Source: an uncultured Rickettsiales bacterium
Lineage (GTDB): Bacteria > Pseudomonadota > Alphaproteobacteria > Rickettsiales > UBA1997
Assembly (NCBI GenBank): GCA_905478245.1
Contig: CAJQHT010000008.1
Location: 1 to 40,726, forward strand
DNA: 40,726 nucleotides
Direction of reading: 5' to 3'
In this document: positions 1 to 9,714 of the stretch, in pieces
How the letters are laid out: every line of letters starts with the position of its first letter
Position numbering within the stretch: position 1 is the first letter of the stretch
The notes under the pieces: model-generated
Told to the model about the DNA's origin: nothing
Databases searched by the model: none
The model's input: only the letters and a program-made list of their open reading frames with translations
Translations under genes and position numbers: made by a program

Positions 1-24
1 ATCCATTTTTAATTTATATTTCAT

Positions 25-1233
25 ATGGATAAAAAACAAGTTCTGGAGGCTATTACAGATAGCGTAACTCTTGCTCGCTCTTTATGTGATGATGTTGAAT
101 GGTCTGCAGAGGATGCGGTTAGAACGAATATAGATTTTCTATTTCAAGCCATAGAAACTGCCATTAAGGCCGGGGCTAAAACAGTTAATATTCCAGATAC
201 TGTTGGCTATGCCACTCCCATGGAATATTTTAACCTAATTTCTGCTATAAAAAATAACGTATCCAATATCGACAAAGCTATAATTTCAACTCATTGTCAC
301 AATGATTTAGGCCTAGCTGTTGCTAATTCTTTAGCTGGAGCTCAAGCAGGTGCGCGTCAAATAGAATGCACAATTAATGGCATAGGCGAAAGGGCTGGTA
401 ATGCTGCCTTGGAAGAATTAGTTATGACCTTAAAAACCAGGTCAGATATTTATAATTTACATACAAATATTAACTCTAAATTAATCACCAGAGCTTCTAA
501 ATTGGTCTCAAATATTACTGGATTCCCTATTCAGTATAACAAAGCAATTGTTGGCGCTAATGCTTTTGCTCATGAAAGCGGCATCCATCAAGACGGCATG
601 CTAAAAAATCCCAATACTTATGAAATTATGACTCCAGAATCAGTTGGTTTGGATAAATCATCTTTAGTACTCGGTAAACATTCAGGCAGGGCAGCTTTCA
701 GGGATAAATTGCAGGAAATAGGATATAATTTGAATGATGATATTCTTGAATCCTCTTTTCAAAGATTTAAAGAATTAGCTGATAAGAAGAAAGAGGTTTT
801 AGATGATGATATTATTGCTATTATTGACAATTTAGTCGTCAGTGAAAAATCATCCATAAAATTAATCAATCTAAGTGTTAATTGTGGTAAATTGCAGGAG
901 GCGGAAGTAGAATTAGAATTAGAAATTAATGGTAAAAATATTAAGGCTAGCCATAAATCCAAGGATGGTCCAGTTGATGCCATTTTTAATGCTATTCAAA
1001 CTTTAATACCACATGAATCCAGCCTAGAGCTTTATCAGGTCAATGCTGTAACTAGTGGAATTGATGCGCAGGCAGTTGTTGTCGTCAGATTAAAACAAAA
1101 TAATAGAATTTACAGTGCTACTGGCTCTAGTACTGATGTTCTAGTGGCCTCTACTCAAGCCTATATTCATTGTTTAGAAAAATTACCCATATTGGGATTG
1201 TCTCAGGCTACATCAGCTTTGAGCTCTAATTAA
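25..1233 (+). CDS. leuA: 2-isopropylmalate synthase, C-terminal three quarters; probably a broken gene
   Basis: LeuA condenses acetyl-CoA with 2-oxoisovalerate, the first committed step of leucine synthesis. The 402 residues include the metal-binding HCHNDLG (H90, H92), GIGERAGN, HESGIHQDG and LGKHSGR motifs, and the C-terminal regulatory LeuA dimer domain (about 285-395). Family members are about 510-520 residues long, and the N-terminal part of the barrel with the DTTLRDGEQ signature is absent. The reading frame upstream of the ATG at 25 has a TAA at 10-12. The codons around it still read I-H-F-stop-F-I-F-H, which resembles the I-H-x-K-x-K-x segment that normally precedes this point, so a lysine codon has probably become a stop. 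The start at 25 is therefore likely only the first ATG after a nonsense mutation. The upstream part lies outside the window. It runs into mreB after 24 bases. Confidence 0.85.
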   Translation: MDKKQVLEAITDSVTLARSLCDDVEWSAEDAVRTNIDFLFQAIETAIKAGAKTVNIPDTVGYATPMEYFNLISAIKNNVSNIDKAIISTHCHNDLGLAVANSLAGAQAGARQIECTINGIGERAGNAALEELVMTLKTRSDIYNLHTNINSKLITRASKLVSNITGFPIQYNKAIVGANAFAHESGIHQDGMLKNPNTYEIMTPESVGLDKSSLVLGKHSGRAAFRDKLQEIGYNLNDDILESSFQRFKELADKKKEVLDDDIIAIIDNLVVSEKSSIKLINLSVNCGKLQEAEVELELEINGKNIKASHKSKDGPVDAIFNAIQTLIPHESSLELYQVNAVTSGIDAQAVVVVRLKQNNRIYSATGSSTDVLVASTQAYIHCLEKLPILGLSQATSALSSN

Positions 1234-1239
1234 TATTAA

Positions 1240-2298
<1,059 letters not shown>

Positions 2299-2328
2299 TT
2301 CCTTCTTTTTTGATTTTTAGGATATGGC

Positions 2329-3168
2329 ATGAAAAGATATTTAGATTATAAACAGGCTTCAAATTCTAATCTTAGTCTCTATTATTATATTCATATTTTA
2401 TTCAAGAAAATAGAATTTGCTCTTTTAATTCTTATCTGCCTGTCTTTAATTTTTATTTCTAAAACTAACGAAACATTAAAACAGGATATTTCGAACCTGT
2501 TCATTAATATCTCATTACCAATTTCACAAGCTATTAGCTACCCCTTTAATATTAGCACGAATGTGATGTTCAATTTAAAGGAGTTACAAATAATTCGTGA
2601 AGAAAATATAATTTTAAAACTTGAAAATGAAAAATTAAAATCATTTTATATAAATGCTATTAATATCAAGCAAGAAAATAAAGAATTACAAGATTTACTG
2701 AAATTTTCTCAACTTAGAAGTGTAAATTATAAAGCCGTTAGGCTATTGGCAAAGCCTGATTACCCACATAGTAACAATATTTTTATTAATTCTGGCTCAA
2801 AACAGGGCTTAAAAGAAAATAGCGTAGTTGTTAGTGGTAAATCAATGATTGGCCGAATCATTGAAGTTAGTAATAATTATTCTCGAGTTTTAACAATTTA
2901 TGATGAAAATTCTAAAATTCCTGCTATTACCTCAAATTCCAGGCAAAAGGGCATATTAATTGGCACTGGCACTAAAATGAAAATAAAATATTTAGATAAA
3001 GATCACAATATCCAATTAGGAGACATGGTCTTTACTTCTGGAGATGGTGGTTATTTGCCCCCAGGTTTATTAATAGGAATTGTTACTGATATTGGCAAGA
3101 AGGAGGTATCAGTTAAAGCGATTGACAATCCTGATAATATTAATTTAGCTGTAATAATGAAATATTAA
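2329..3168 (+). CDS. mreC: Cell shape-determining protein MreC
   Basis: MreC is the periplasmic elongasome scaffold that links MreB to RodA and PBP2. The protein has 279 residues: a short cytoplasmic N-terminus, one membrane segment at about 28-45 (rich in L, I and F), a coiled coil at about 83-120 ([20 protein letters not shown]), and the C-terminal beta-rich domain with [15 protein letters not shown] and [20 protein letters not shown]. It follows mreB by 30 bases. mreD, which often follows, is not here; the next gene is bioB, two bases after the mreC stop. Confidence 0.93.
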   Translation: MKRYLDYKQASNSNLSLYYYIHILFKKIEFALLILICLSLIFISKTNETLKQDISNLFINISLPISQAISYPFNISTNVMFNLKELQIIREENIILKLENEKLKSFYINAINIKQENKELQDLLKFSQLRSVNYKAVRLLAKPDYPHSNNIFINSGSKQGLKENSVVVSGKSMIGRIIEVSNNYSRVLTIYDENSKIPAITSNSRQKGILIGTGTKMKIKYLDKDHNIQLGDMVFTSGDGGYLPPGLLIGIVTDIGKKEVSVKAIDNPDNINLAVIMKY

Positions 3169-3170
3169 TT

Positions 3171-4124
3171 ATGATTTTAGAAACAAAAATAAGAAATGAC
3201 TGGGAATTAGATGAAGTAATGGCTTTATTTGCTTTGCCATTTAATGATCTGATATTTAAGGCTGCCTCTATTCACAGGCAAAATCACAATAATAATCAGG
3301 TACAAATTAGCACTTTACTTAGCATTAAAACAGGATCTTGCCCTGAAGATTGTAAATATTGCCCACAATCAGCTCATTATAATACTGAGTTAAAAAAAGA
3401 ACCTTTTATGGAGATAGAAAAGGTTGTTGCGGCAGCAAATGAGGCAAAAAAAGCCGGAGCAAGCAGATTTTGCATGGGTGCAGCTTGGAGAAATCTTAAT
3501 GATCGTGATTTAGATCAGGTTTGTCAGATGGTAAAAGAAGTCAAAGATTTAGGTTTAGAAACTTGTGTGACACTAGGTATGCTTAAAGAGGAGCAAAGTA
3601 AAAAGTTAAAAGACGCAGGACTCGATTATTACAATCATAATATTGATAGCTCTGAAGAATATTATGAAAAAATTATTACTACTAGAAAATTCTCAGATAG
3701 AATTGAAACCTTAAAAAATGTTAGGCAAGCTGGGCTTAATGTTTGCAGTGGTGGCATTGTTGGCATGGGCGAAGAAAGACAAGATAGAGCAGGAATGCTT
3801 ATTGCTTTAGCAAATTTAGAGCAGCATCCACACTCAGTGCCAATTAATATGTTGGTTAAAGTTAAGGGAACACCACTTGGTGATATAGAAGAATTAGATC
3901 AATTTGAATTTATTAGAACCATTGCCATTGCTAGAATTATGATGCCAAAATCAGCCGTCCGACTTTCTGCTGGTCGTCAAGAAATGAGCGAGCAAACGCA
4001 GGCTTTATGTTTTTTAGCGGGCGCTAATTCTATATTTTATGGTGAAAAGCTTTTAACCACGCAAAATCCTGAAAGTCAAAAAGATCAGGCTCTATTTGCC
4101 AAGCTTGGCATAGAATCGATATAA
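3171..4124 (+). CDS. bioB: Biotin synthase (radical SAM)
   Basis: BioB inserts sulfur into dethiobiotin to make biotin, using a [4Fe-4S] cluster with S-adenosylmethionine and a sacrificial [2Fe-2S] cluster. The radical SAM motif CPEDCKYC places the cluster cysteines at 57, 61 and 64. The further conserved cysteines (RFCMG, ETCVT, NVCSGG) and the arginine in AVRLSAGR match the [2Fe-2S] ligands of the family. The 317-residue length is normal. The gene starts two bases after the mreC stop, so it is probably cotranscribed with mreBC. No other biotin gene is in the window. A lone bioB could salvage dethiobiotin or complete a pathway encoded elsewhere. Confidence 0.96.
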   Translation: MILETKIRNDWELDEVMALFALPFNDLIFKAASIHRQNHNNNQVQISTLLSIKTGSCPEDCKYCPQSAHYNTELKKEPFMEIEKVVAAANEAKKAGASRFCMGAAWRNLNDRDLDQVCQMVKEVKDLGLETCVTLGMLKEEQSKKLKDAGLDYYNHNIDSSEEYYEKIITTRKFSDRIETLKNVRQAGLNVCSGGIVGMGEERQDRAGMLIALANLEQHPHSVPINMLVKVKGTPLGDIEELDQFEFIRTIAIARIMMPKSAVRLSAGRQEMSEQTQALCFLAGANSIFYGEKLLTTQNPESQKDQALFAKLGIESI

Positions 4125-4162
4125 AATAGTATAAATCTACCCATTTTGTTGATTTTGTTGTT

Positions 4163-4221
4163 ATTAAAAATTTTTAAAATCCACGTATATCTAGATACGC
4201 TAAAATTTTAAAATTTTTAAT
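4163..4221. terminator. Long AT-rich inverted repeat after bioB
   Basis: Arms at 4163-4180 and about 4203-4221 are almost perfectly complementary. An inner 5-bp stem (CGTAT at 4184-4188, ATACG at 4195-4199) closes on a 6-base loop. The structure sits 39 bases after the bioB stop. It could end the leuA-mreBC-bioB transcript, although the arms are A/T runs rather than a GC stem with a clean U-tract. Confidence 0.4.
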
Positions 4222-4274
4222 GCCTATAGATCCCTCAAAATGTAGTGATTTACATATAATTTAAAAAGAATATT

Positions 4275-6329
4275 ATGACTATAAGCGCAGATATTATCGC
4301 AGGCATAAAAACCAAAATAGCTATTAATAAAAAGGTCTGGGGTAAAATATTAACTGCAGAGGAAGAGGGTTTTATTAAGGCTGCAAATAAGAAATATGGA
4401 TATTCGTTTAGTGAAGCAGAAGATGTTATTGATGATGCGAGATTTAAGGATATACTAAGCGAGCTTACAATCACAGATTTTAAAAAGAGCCTTCATTATA
4501 TATGGTATATGGCTCCATCATGGCCATATGACAAAGGAGAAGATCCTAGAAAAAATCATTATTTCGCTTTTGATAATATTGAGCAAGTAATAGCTTATCT
4601 TTTAACGGATGATTTTATTGATAAACAAACTGCGTATATCAATACTGTTGCCACTGCTTACAACAAAAAGGCAGGAGATAACTATGCAAGATTAACCGCT
4701 ATCTTTACTGGCGATGAAGCAAAATTTAAATCTAATTGTGAAATTTTTAATCATGCTATTACTTTACTAAAAGATCAACCTAGCCTCTCAGAAGCCGTTA
4801 AGAGTAAATTAACTGACTTACAAAATTCTATAAAAGGTGTTAGAATTACAGATAATAAAACATATAGATTAACACTAAGCAATGTCCACAAGACAGAGAA
4901 GGATTATATTACTGAGTTAGTTACAGAAGTATCAAAATTTACTGCTGCCAAATCCCCTGAGGACAAAAAAGAACCAAGAGCGTTAGTAAAAAAATGGTCT
5001 AATGCTATTAAAAAATATGGAGTACTTGGTGAGGCAGAAGATAAAAATGAGAACCAAAAAAATGCTGATGTAGAATTAAAAAAATGGATAATTGTTGATC
5101 CTTGTAGAGACGCTCTATCAGGCGATGGTGCATCTGGAGCAATATATAAAAAGATGGGAGGGGGCTCTGATTGCCCTGAAAAACCAACAGCTGCAGATTA
5201 CGAATCAAAACTAAAAAGACACGAAGCAGTATGGAATGATGCTTATTATAAAAAGACAGGGGACAAGGCATTCGCTGGAGTTATTCATGTTGTAGGTCCT
5301 GAGCTTCAAAAGGCTACAAAAACACAAGATCAAGAAAAATTAAAGAATGCTCTAAAATCTGTGTTTGAGACTTACTGCAAACAAGAAAAAAATAAAGAAA
5401 ATCCTGCAGGCCTAAGAATTCCACTAATATCACTTGGTATTTTTAATTCAGGGCCTGGGGAAATTACGGATAAGGCAGAATCAACCAAATTATTCATGGA
5501 CGCCTTATATGCTGCTTATAATGATCTTGGTGCAGCAGAAAAAGATTTTATTTATCAGCAATTAACAGCAAATAAGATTGAAATATGTTGTTATAAAAAA
5601 GAATTATATAACGGAATTATTACTGCTGCTAACAAAGTTTTAGCAAGTTTGCCACCAAAACCAAGCCCAGGATCACCAGCTGCAACCTCGGTGCTAACAG
5701 GTGTACAGAAATTAAAAGAGGTTAAGAAAATTAAAGAGTTTCTTTTATCGCCAAAATCTGATAAATCTCAAGAGATCTTGAGGAATAGTGAATCTGCTCA
5801 AAAAATAAAAGAAGAAATAGACGCCGCACAAAACAGTGCAGAGCCAAATCCAAGCATCTATCAGGGATTAGGTCTTAAGATAGAAATAGTTCCAGAAGGT
5901 TTAAAAATATTAGATATTTACGCCCCGCAAGATAAAAGATTTAAAGAAGTAGGTGGAGGCGGATTAAGAACTGCAGCTAGTGATGAAAGTGTTTTAAAAT
6001 TAAAATTAAAAGGAAAAATAATTACAAAATTATTTATTAACACAGGTTTTGAGTATTTAGGAGGTAAATCTGCTGCAGAAATTATAAAATTATTTCGTAG
6101 CAATGCTAATTCGCACTTTGTAACTAATGATAATAATGCTTATGAAGTTTCTAGTCGTGACAAGCATATTTTTGCCAAAAACAACGCAAATAAATATGTG
6201 TCTCTTAATCAAGAATTAGAAAATGTTAATAACGAAGAGAAAGCTAATAAGTTAGGTGAGGATTTACCAATTATAAAAGAAGCATTCGCAGCTGCTGCCA
6301 CTGCTAAAGGTGCAGTAATGGCGGGGTAG
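4275..6329 (+). CDS. Unknown 684-residue protein with macro-like and PDZ-like regions
   Basis: I do not recognise this gene as a whole. Residues 1-265 are mostly helical and lysine-rich, with no signal peptide. Residues about 268-440 resemble a macro (ADP-ribose-binding) domain in the right order: a GDGASGAIYKKMGG loop (283-296, compare GGGVxGAIxxAAG), a VIHVVGP strand (336-342), and RIPLISLGIFNSG (381-393, compare the phosphate-binding PxIStGIFG loop). The family's NAAN is DPCR here (275-278), so catalysis is doubtful. A proline-rich linker follows (460-470). Residues about 528-610 read like a PDZ domain: GLGLKIEI, then a glycine-rich turn, then LKGKIITKLFINTGFEYLGGKSAAEIIKLFR. There are no membrane segments. 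A TATAAT hexamer lies at 4255-4260, but I see no convincing -35. It may be a secreted effector; domain identity was judged by eye only. Confidence 0.75.
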   Translation: MTISADIIAGIKTKIAINKKVWGKILTAEEEGFIKAANKKYGYSFSEAEDVIDDARFKDILSELTITDFKKSLHYIWYMAPSWPYDKGEDPRKNHYFAFDNIEQVIAYLLTDDFIDKQTAYINTVATAYNKKAGDNYARLTAIFTGDEAKFKSNCEIFNHAITLLKDQPSLSEAVKSKLTDLQNSIKGVRITDNKTYRLTLSNVHKTEKDYITELVTEVSKFTAAKSPEDKKEPRALVKKWSNAIKKYGVLGEAEDKNENQKNADVELKKWIIVDPCRDALSGDGASGAIYKKMGGGSDCPEKPTAADYESKLKRHEAVWNDAYYKKTGDKAFAGVIHVVGPELQKATKTQDQEKLKNALKSVFETYCKQEKNKENPAGLRIPLISLGIFNSGPGEITDKAESTKLFMDALYAAYNDLGAAEKDFIYQQLTANKIEICCYKKELYNGIITAANKVLASLPPKPSPGSPAATSVLTGVQKLKEVKKIKEFLLSPKSDKSQEILRNSESAQKIKEEIDAAQNSAEPNPSIYQGLGLKIEIVPEGLKILDIYAPQDKRFKEVGGGGLRTAASDESVLKLKLKGKIITKLFINTGFEYLGGKSAAEIIKLFRSNANSHFVTNDNNAYEVSSRDKHIFAKNNANKYVSLNQELENVNNEEKANKLGEDLPIIKEAFAAAATAKGAVMAG

Positions 6330-6346
6330 ATAGATTATAAAGATCC

Positions 6347-7036
6347 TTATAAATCTGGCCTTCTGTTTTTAGTCAGCTCTTTTGCTTTATTTAGCCTCCA
6401 ATCATTAATTTTTTGATGATGTCCGCTGCGCAGAATCTCTGGAACCTCTCTACTGCGCCATATTACAGGCTTGGTATAATGTGGATATTCTAGTAATTTT
6501 TCATATTTAGAACCCTCTCCACTACCAAAACTTTCTTCATTTAAAGAATTTTTATCACCAACAACTTGGCTAATATTTCTTAAAACAGCATCAATTAAAA
6601 CCATTGCTGCCAATTCTCCTCCTGATAAAATATAATCCCCTATTGAAATTTCTTCCATTTCATATTCGTCAATAACTCTTTGATCTATGCCTTCATATCT
6701 GCCGCAAATTAGCGAAATTTCACTTTCTTTGCTTAATTCTATGGCTTTTTTTTGATTAAAAACAGCGCCGCGTGGCGATAGATAGATAATTTTCTGCTTT
6801 TTTGTGCCTATATTGGCATCAATAGCACTAGATAGAACATCTGGCTTCATTACCATGCCAGCCCCTCCGCCATAAGGGTAATCATCAACAGTTTTACGAT
6901 TATCCTTAGCATAATCCCTTATATTTATAGCCTCAAGATTCCATAATTTCTTTTTTAAAGCCTCACCCATTATTGAATAATTTAAATATCCGGGAAATAT
7001 TTCTGGAAATATGGTAAAAATTTTAAAATTTATCAT
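6347..7036 (-). CDS. trmD: tRNA (guanine-N1-)-methyltransferase TrmD
   Basis: TrmD methylates G37 of tRNAs next to the anticodon using S-adenosylmethionine and prevents +1 frameshifting. The 229 residues show the trefoil-knot SAM site: YLSPRGAVF, LICGRYEGIDQRVID, and EISIGDYILSGGELAAMVLID. The C-terminal LEYPHYTKP and REVPEILRSGHH motifs bind tRNA. A short insertion rich in G, S and E (GSGEGSKYEK) precedes LEYPHYTKP. The start overlaps the rimM stop by four bases (ATGA). rplS, which usually follows trmD, is absent; the neighbour on that side is the convergent unknown gene only 17 bases away, with a small inverted repeat (6332-6340 with 6347-6356) across the junction. Confidence 0.97.
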   Translation of the reverse strand: MINFKIFTIFPEIFPGYLNYSIMGEALKKKLWNLEAINIRDYAKDNRKTVDDYPYGGGAGMVMKPDVLSSAIDANIGTKKQKIIYLSPRGAVFNQKKAIELSKESEISLICGRYEGIDQRVIDEYEMEEISIGDYILSGGELAAMVLIDAVLRNISQVVGDKNSLNEESFGSGEGSKYEKLLEYPHYTKPVIWRSREVPEILRSGHHQKINDWRLNKAKELTKNRRPDL

Positions 7037-7566
7037 TTTATTTCGGCAAATTCTGGTAAAATTATTTTAACAAAACCTTCTTCTAAATTAACTTCTGGAA
7101 ATATTTTATCATAAAATGAAAACATTTGCACTTCTTCCTTTTGTTTGGCTAATTTATTAAATTCTATTTCGGCAATTGCTCCAGCGCCGTAATCTAGCAT
7201 ATTAATTATTCTTCCAATTTTAATATTTTCATTATTTACAACATCAAGACCAATTAAATCAGCATAATAAAACTCATCTTCCTCAACTTCTTCTAATTGG
7301 CTTTTTTTAATAAATAGCTCACTATCTCTAAGATTCTCCGCTTTATCTCTGTCATTTATGTCAGAAATATTGGCGATAAAAATATCTTTATTTTTGCCTT
7401 GCACTTTGCTGGTGATTTTAATTTCTAATTTATTGCCGTTCTTATCAAAAATTTCAGGATAATTCTTGATATCTTCTGCTATTTCTGTAAAGCTCATTAT
7501 TTTTACCTGACCCTTGACGCCATGAGCTGATAAAATCTTAGCAATTGTAATATTTTTTTTATTCAT
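7033..7566 (-). CDS. rimM: Ribosome maturation factor RimM
   Basis: RimM assists assembly of the 30S subunit head and binds ribosomal protein S19. The 177-residue protein has the N-terminal beta-barrel (IAKILSAHGVKGQVKI near residues 8-23) and the C-terminal PRC-barrel with FYYADLIGLDVVN and the acidic EVNLEEGFVKIILPEF end. Its start overlaps the nusB stop by 8 bases and its stop overlaps the trmD start by 4, so the three genes are translationally coupled. Confidence 0.94.
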   Translation of the reverse strand: MNKKNITIAKILSAHGVKGQVKIMSFTEIAEDIKNYPEIFDKNGNKLEIKITSKVQGKNKDIFIANISDINDRDKAENLRDSELFIKKSQLEEVEEDEFYYADLIGLDVVNNENIKIGRIINMLDYGAGAIAEIEFNKLAKQKEEVQMFSFYDKIFPEVNLEEGFVKIILPEFAEIK

Positions 7567-8077
7567 GGCTTTTATTTAAAATTGCATTAACAAAATCTAC
7601 TCTATTTTTATCATAAAATGCATTCGCAATATCAACATATTCATTAATAACCACTTTAAATGGAGTTTTGTTTATAAATTTCAATTCAAAAATTCCAAGT
7701 CTTAATATTGCTAACATTACATCCTGTATTTTATTAAAATCATGATGTTTTTCAAGGGATTTTTTAATAATTTCATCGATTTGTGTTAATTTATCAGTGA
7801 TATTTTCTAGTAATTCTGTTAAAAATTTCATGTCAATTTTTTTACGATAAGATGCAATTTCGTCATTTTGGGCATCAATTAGGTAATTATCGACCATTTC
7901 TGTCATTAAATTCAATATATCATGATTTTCTCCTGTTAAATAATCATATTGATATAAGGTCTGAACTGCAATTAATCTAGACAAGGATCGCTTTGATATT
8001 TTTTTGTTATTTGTTATTATTTTTTCTATTTTTTTATCCATTTTTAAATATTGATAATCTTTATAAAATTTAATCAT
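7559..8077 (-). CDS. nusB: Transcription antitermination factor NusB
   Basis: NusB works with NusE (S10) on boxA in rRNA antitermination. The all-helical family core is visible: RSLSRLIAVQTLYQYDY, then the central helices, and the C-terminal RLGIFELKFINKTPFKVVINEYVDIANAFYDKNRVDFVNAILNK. I chose the ATG at 8077 because AAGGGA lies just upstream at good spacing. The frame is also open from a TTG at 8092, and another ATG lies at 8041, so the first few residues are uncertain. It is first gene of nusB-rimM-trmD and is divergent from rplU. Confidence 0.92.
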   Translation of the reverse strand: MIKFYKDYQYLKMDKKIEKIITNNKKISKRSLSRLIAVQTLYQYDYLTGENHDILNLMTEMVDNYLIDAQNDEIASYRKKIDMKFLTELLENITDKLTQIDEIIKKSLEKHHDFNKIQDVMLAILRLGIFELKFINKTPFKVVINEYVDIANAFYDKNRVDFVNAILNKSHE

Positions 8078-8085
8078 CAATTCCC

Positions 8086-8113
8086 TTGACAATTTTAAAT
8101 AAATTAATAAAAT
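8086..8113 (+). promoter_or_regulatory. Probable sigma70 promoter for rplU-rpmA
   Basis: TTGACA at 8086-8091, a 16-base spacer, and TAAAAT at 8108-8113 (6/6 and 5/6 matches to consensus). It would start transcription near 8120 and leave a leader of about 175 bases before rplU. The -35 lies just upstream of nusB on the other strand. Confidence 0.55.
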
Positions 8114-8295
8114 GATTCAAAATGCCGCTTTTGTCACATTAATCAATTTATATTAGATATAATTTCGGTTAATTTATTAGTGGTTTAAGGTATGTTTATA
8201 ATGTGTATTTATAATCAATATAAATAAAGTTGCAAGGGCTATTTTTCTAAAATAATCTCTTTCATATAATTAAATTTAATATATTTCTAAAAAAG

Positions 8296-8610
8296 ATGTT
8301 TGCAATAGTAAAAACAGGTGGTAAGCAATATAAAGTTGCACAAAATGACAAAATAAATGTTGAAAAACTAAACGCCAAAGAAGGTGAAAAAATCACTTTG
8401 GACAATGTTTTATTAATCAGCGATGAAGCAGGCGCTGCAACTTTTGGTGATCCTATAGTTAAGGGTGCTCTAGTTGAAGCAGAAGTTCTTAGAAATTATC
8501 GTGATAAAAAAGTTATCATTTTCAAAAAAAGAAGAAGACAAAATTCTCGCAGAAAGAATGGTCACCGCCAATCTAAAACAGAGTTAAAAATTCTTAATAT
8601 TAAAGCATAA
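8296..8610 (+). CDS. rplU: 50S ribosomal protein L21
   Basis: L21 binds 23S rRNA next to L20. The 104-residue length is normal. The start [14 protein letters not shown] and the basic [16 protein letters not shown] segment near the end are hallmarks. It is 12 bases upstream of rpmA, the usual arrangement. The leader from about 8120 to 8295 has no open frame of note and no Shine-Dalgarno better than an A-rich stretch, so leader-mediated control is possible but not shown. Confidence 0.98.
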   Translation: MFAIVKTGGKQYKVAQNDKINVEKLNAKEGEKITLDNVLLISDEAGAATFGDPIVKGALVEAEVLRNYRDKKVIIFKKRRRQNSRRKNGHRQSKTELKILNIKA

Positions 8611-8622
8611 TAAAGATTTCAT

Positions 8623-8886
8623 ATGGCACATAAGAAAGCGGGCGGAAGTTCGAGAAACGGAAGAGATTCAGCGGGTAGAAGACTTGGTATCAAGAAATTT
8701 GGTGGACAGTCAGTAATTGCTGGTAATATAATTGCTCGCCAAAGAGGTACTAAATGGCACCCAGGCAATGGCGTTGGCATTGGTAAAGATCATACTATAT
8801 TTGCTGTAATTCCTGGTAACGTTGAGTTTGTCAAGCGTGGCCGCAATAATAGAGTTTACATCAATGTAGCTACTGCAGCTGCTTAA
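8623..8886 (+). CDS. rpmA: 50S ribosomal protein L27
   Basis: L27 lies near the peptidyl-transferase centre and its N-terminal tail helps position tRNA. The 87 residues begin [16 protein letters not shown], the typical Gram-negative start with no cleavable leader, and contain [21 protein letters not shown]. The ending is a short alanine run. It forms an operon with rplU. obg, often next, is not here. Confidence 0.98.
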   Translation: MAHKKAGGSSRNGRDSAGRRLGIKKFGGQSVIAGNIIARQRGTKWHPGNGVGIGKDHTIFAVIPGNVEFVKRGRNNRVYINVATAAA

Positions 8887-8911
8887 TTTATATCAAATCA
8901 AAACTTTCATT

Positions 8912-8939
8912 AAGACATCTTTTATTAAATTATTATAAT
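8912..8939 (+). promoter_or_regulatory. Candidate promoter for lolD-folM-folB
   Basis: AAGACA at 8912-8917 (4/6), a 16-base spacer and a perfect TATAAT at 8934-8939, in the gap between rpmA and lolD. The -35 is weak, so confidence is low. Confidence 0.35.
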
Positions 8940-8947
8940 CTTGTTTA

Positions 8948-8994
8948 GATTTGGTATTAGCCTAATTCTAAAGATGGGATTTGGTATTATAGCC
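8948..8994. repeat. Terminal fragments of the dispersed palindromic repeat (copy A)
   Basis: Two directly repeated terminal motifs, GATTTGGTATTA at 8948-8959 and GATGGGATTTGGTATTAT at about 8973-8990, match the ends of the longer copies at 27437, 30605 and 40282. Only the ends are present here. Confidence 0.6.
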
Positions 8995-9024
8995 TAAAAT
9001 CTATCGTAATTTCTATTATTAATA

Positions 9025-9714
9025 ATGACAGGTTTAATTTTAGAAAACATCAATAAATCATTCACTCAAGGCAAGCATAATATTCACGCCCTTAAAAACA
9101 TAAATTTAGAAGTTAAAAGCGGTAAAATATCTGCCCTTATTGGCCCTTCAGGTTCTGGAAAAACTACTTTGTTACAAATAGCTGGCCTTCTTGATGCTCC
9201 TGATTCGGGAAAAATAATCATTAACGATCATAAATTATCCCTATCTGATTTTAAATCTAATGATAAGGAAATAACTTTTTTACGACGTAATAATTTAGGT
9301 TTTATTTATCAATCTCATAATTTATTACCAGAATTCACTGCTCTGGAAAATATTGCCATGCCTCTTTTAATTAAAGGCGTAAACAAGTTGGAAGCTTTTA
9401 AAAAAGCCGAGGCTATTTTGGCTGATATTGATCTAATTGACAGAAAAGATCATAGGCCACCAGAGCTTTCAGGTGGTCAGCAGCAGAGAGTTGCAGTTGG
9501 CAGAGCTATAATTACCAAACCTTCTATTTTATTGGCAGATGAGCCAACTGGCAATCTTGATAGTGATAATGCGAATAATATTTTTGATTTATTACTTAAA
9601 TTTACCGAAAAATATAACATTGCCTCACTTATCGTTACTCATAATGAGAAATTAGCTAAGAAAACTGATAAAATTATCAAAATTCAAGATGGTAGCATCA
9701 AAAACACAAAATAA
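9025..9714 (+). CDS. lolD: Lipoprotein-releasing system ATP-binding protein LolD
   Basis: LolD is the ATPase of the LolCDE complex that extracts outer-membrane lipoproteins from the inner membrane. The 229 residues carry Walker A GPSGSGKTT (40-48), the Q-loop in FIYQSHNLLPEFTALENIAMPLL, signature LSGGQQQRVAVGRA, Walker B ILLADEPTGNLD and the switch histidine in IVTHNE. NLLPEFTALENIAMPL is typical of the LolD/MacB subfamily. The membrane partner (lolC or lolE) is not in the window. The following gene starts inside its last 26 bases. A related MacB- or FtsE-type ATPase is the main alternative. Confidence 0.88.
   Translation: MTGLILENINKSFTQGKHNIHALKNINLEVKSGKISALIGPSGSGKTTLLQIAGLLDAPDSGKIIINDHKLSLSDFKSNDKEITFLRRNNLGFIYQSHNLLPEFTALENIAMPLLIKGVNKLEAFKKAEAILADIDLIDRKDHRPPELSGGQQQRVAVGRAIITKPSILLADEPTGNLDSDNANNIFDLLLKFTEKYNIASLIVTHNEKLAKKTDKIIKIQDGSIKNTK

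Noticed and set aside
4125-4274. Promoter for the macro/PDZ-like gene around TATAAT at 4255-4260
   Set aside because: No -35-like hexamer is present at 16-18 bases upstream and there is no TGn extension, so it is only mentioned, not called.
8092-8131. Minus-strand promoter TTGAAT-17-TAAAAT for nusB
   Set aside because: Its transcription start would fall inside the Shine-Dalgarno of the preferred nusB start, leaving no leader.
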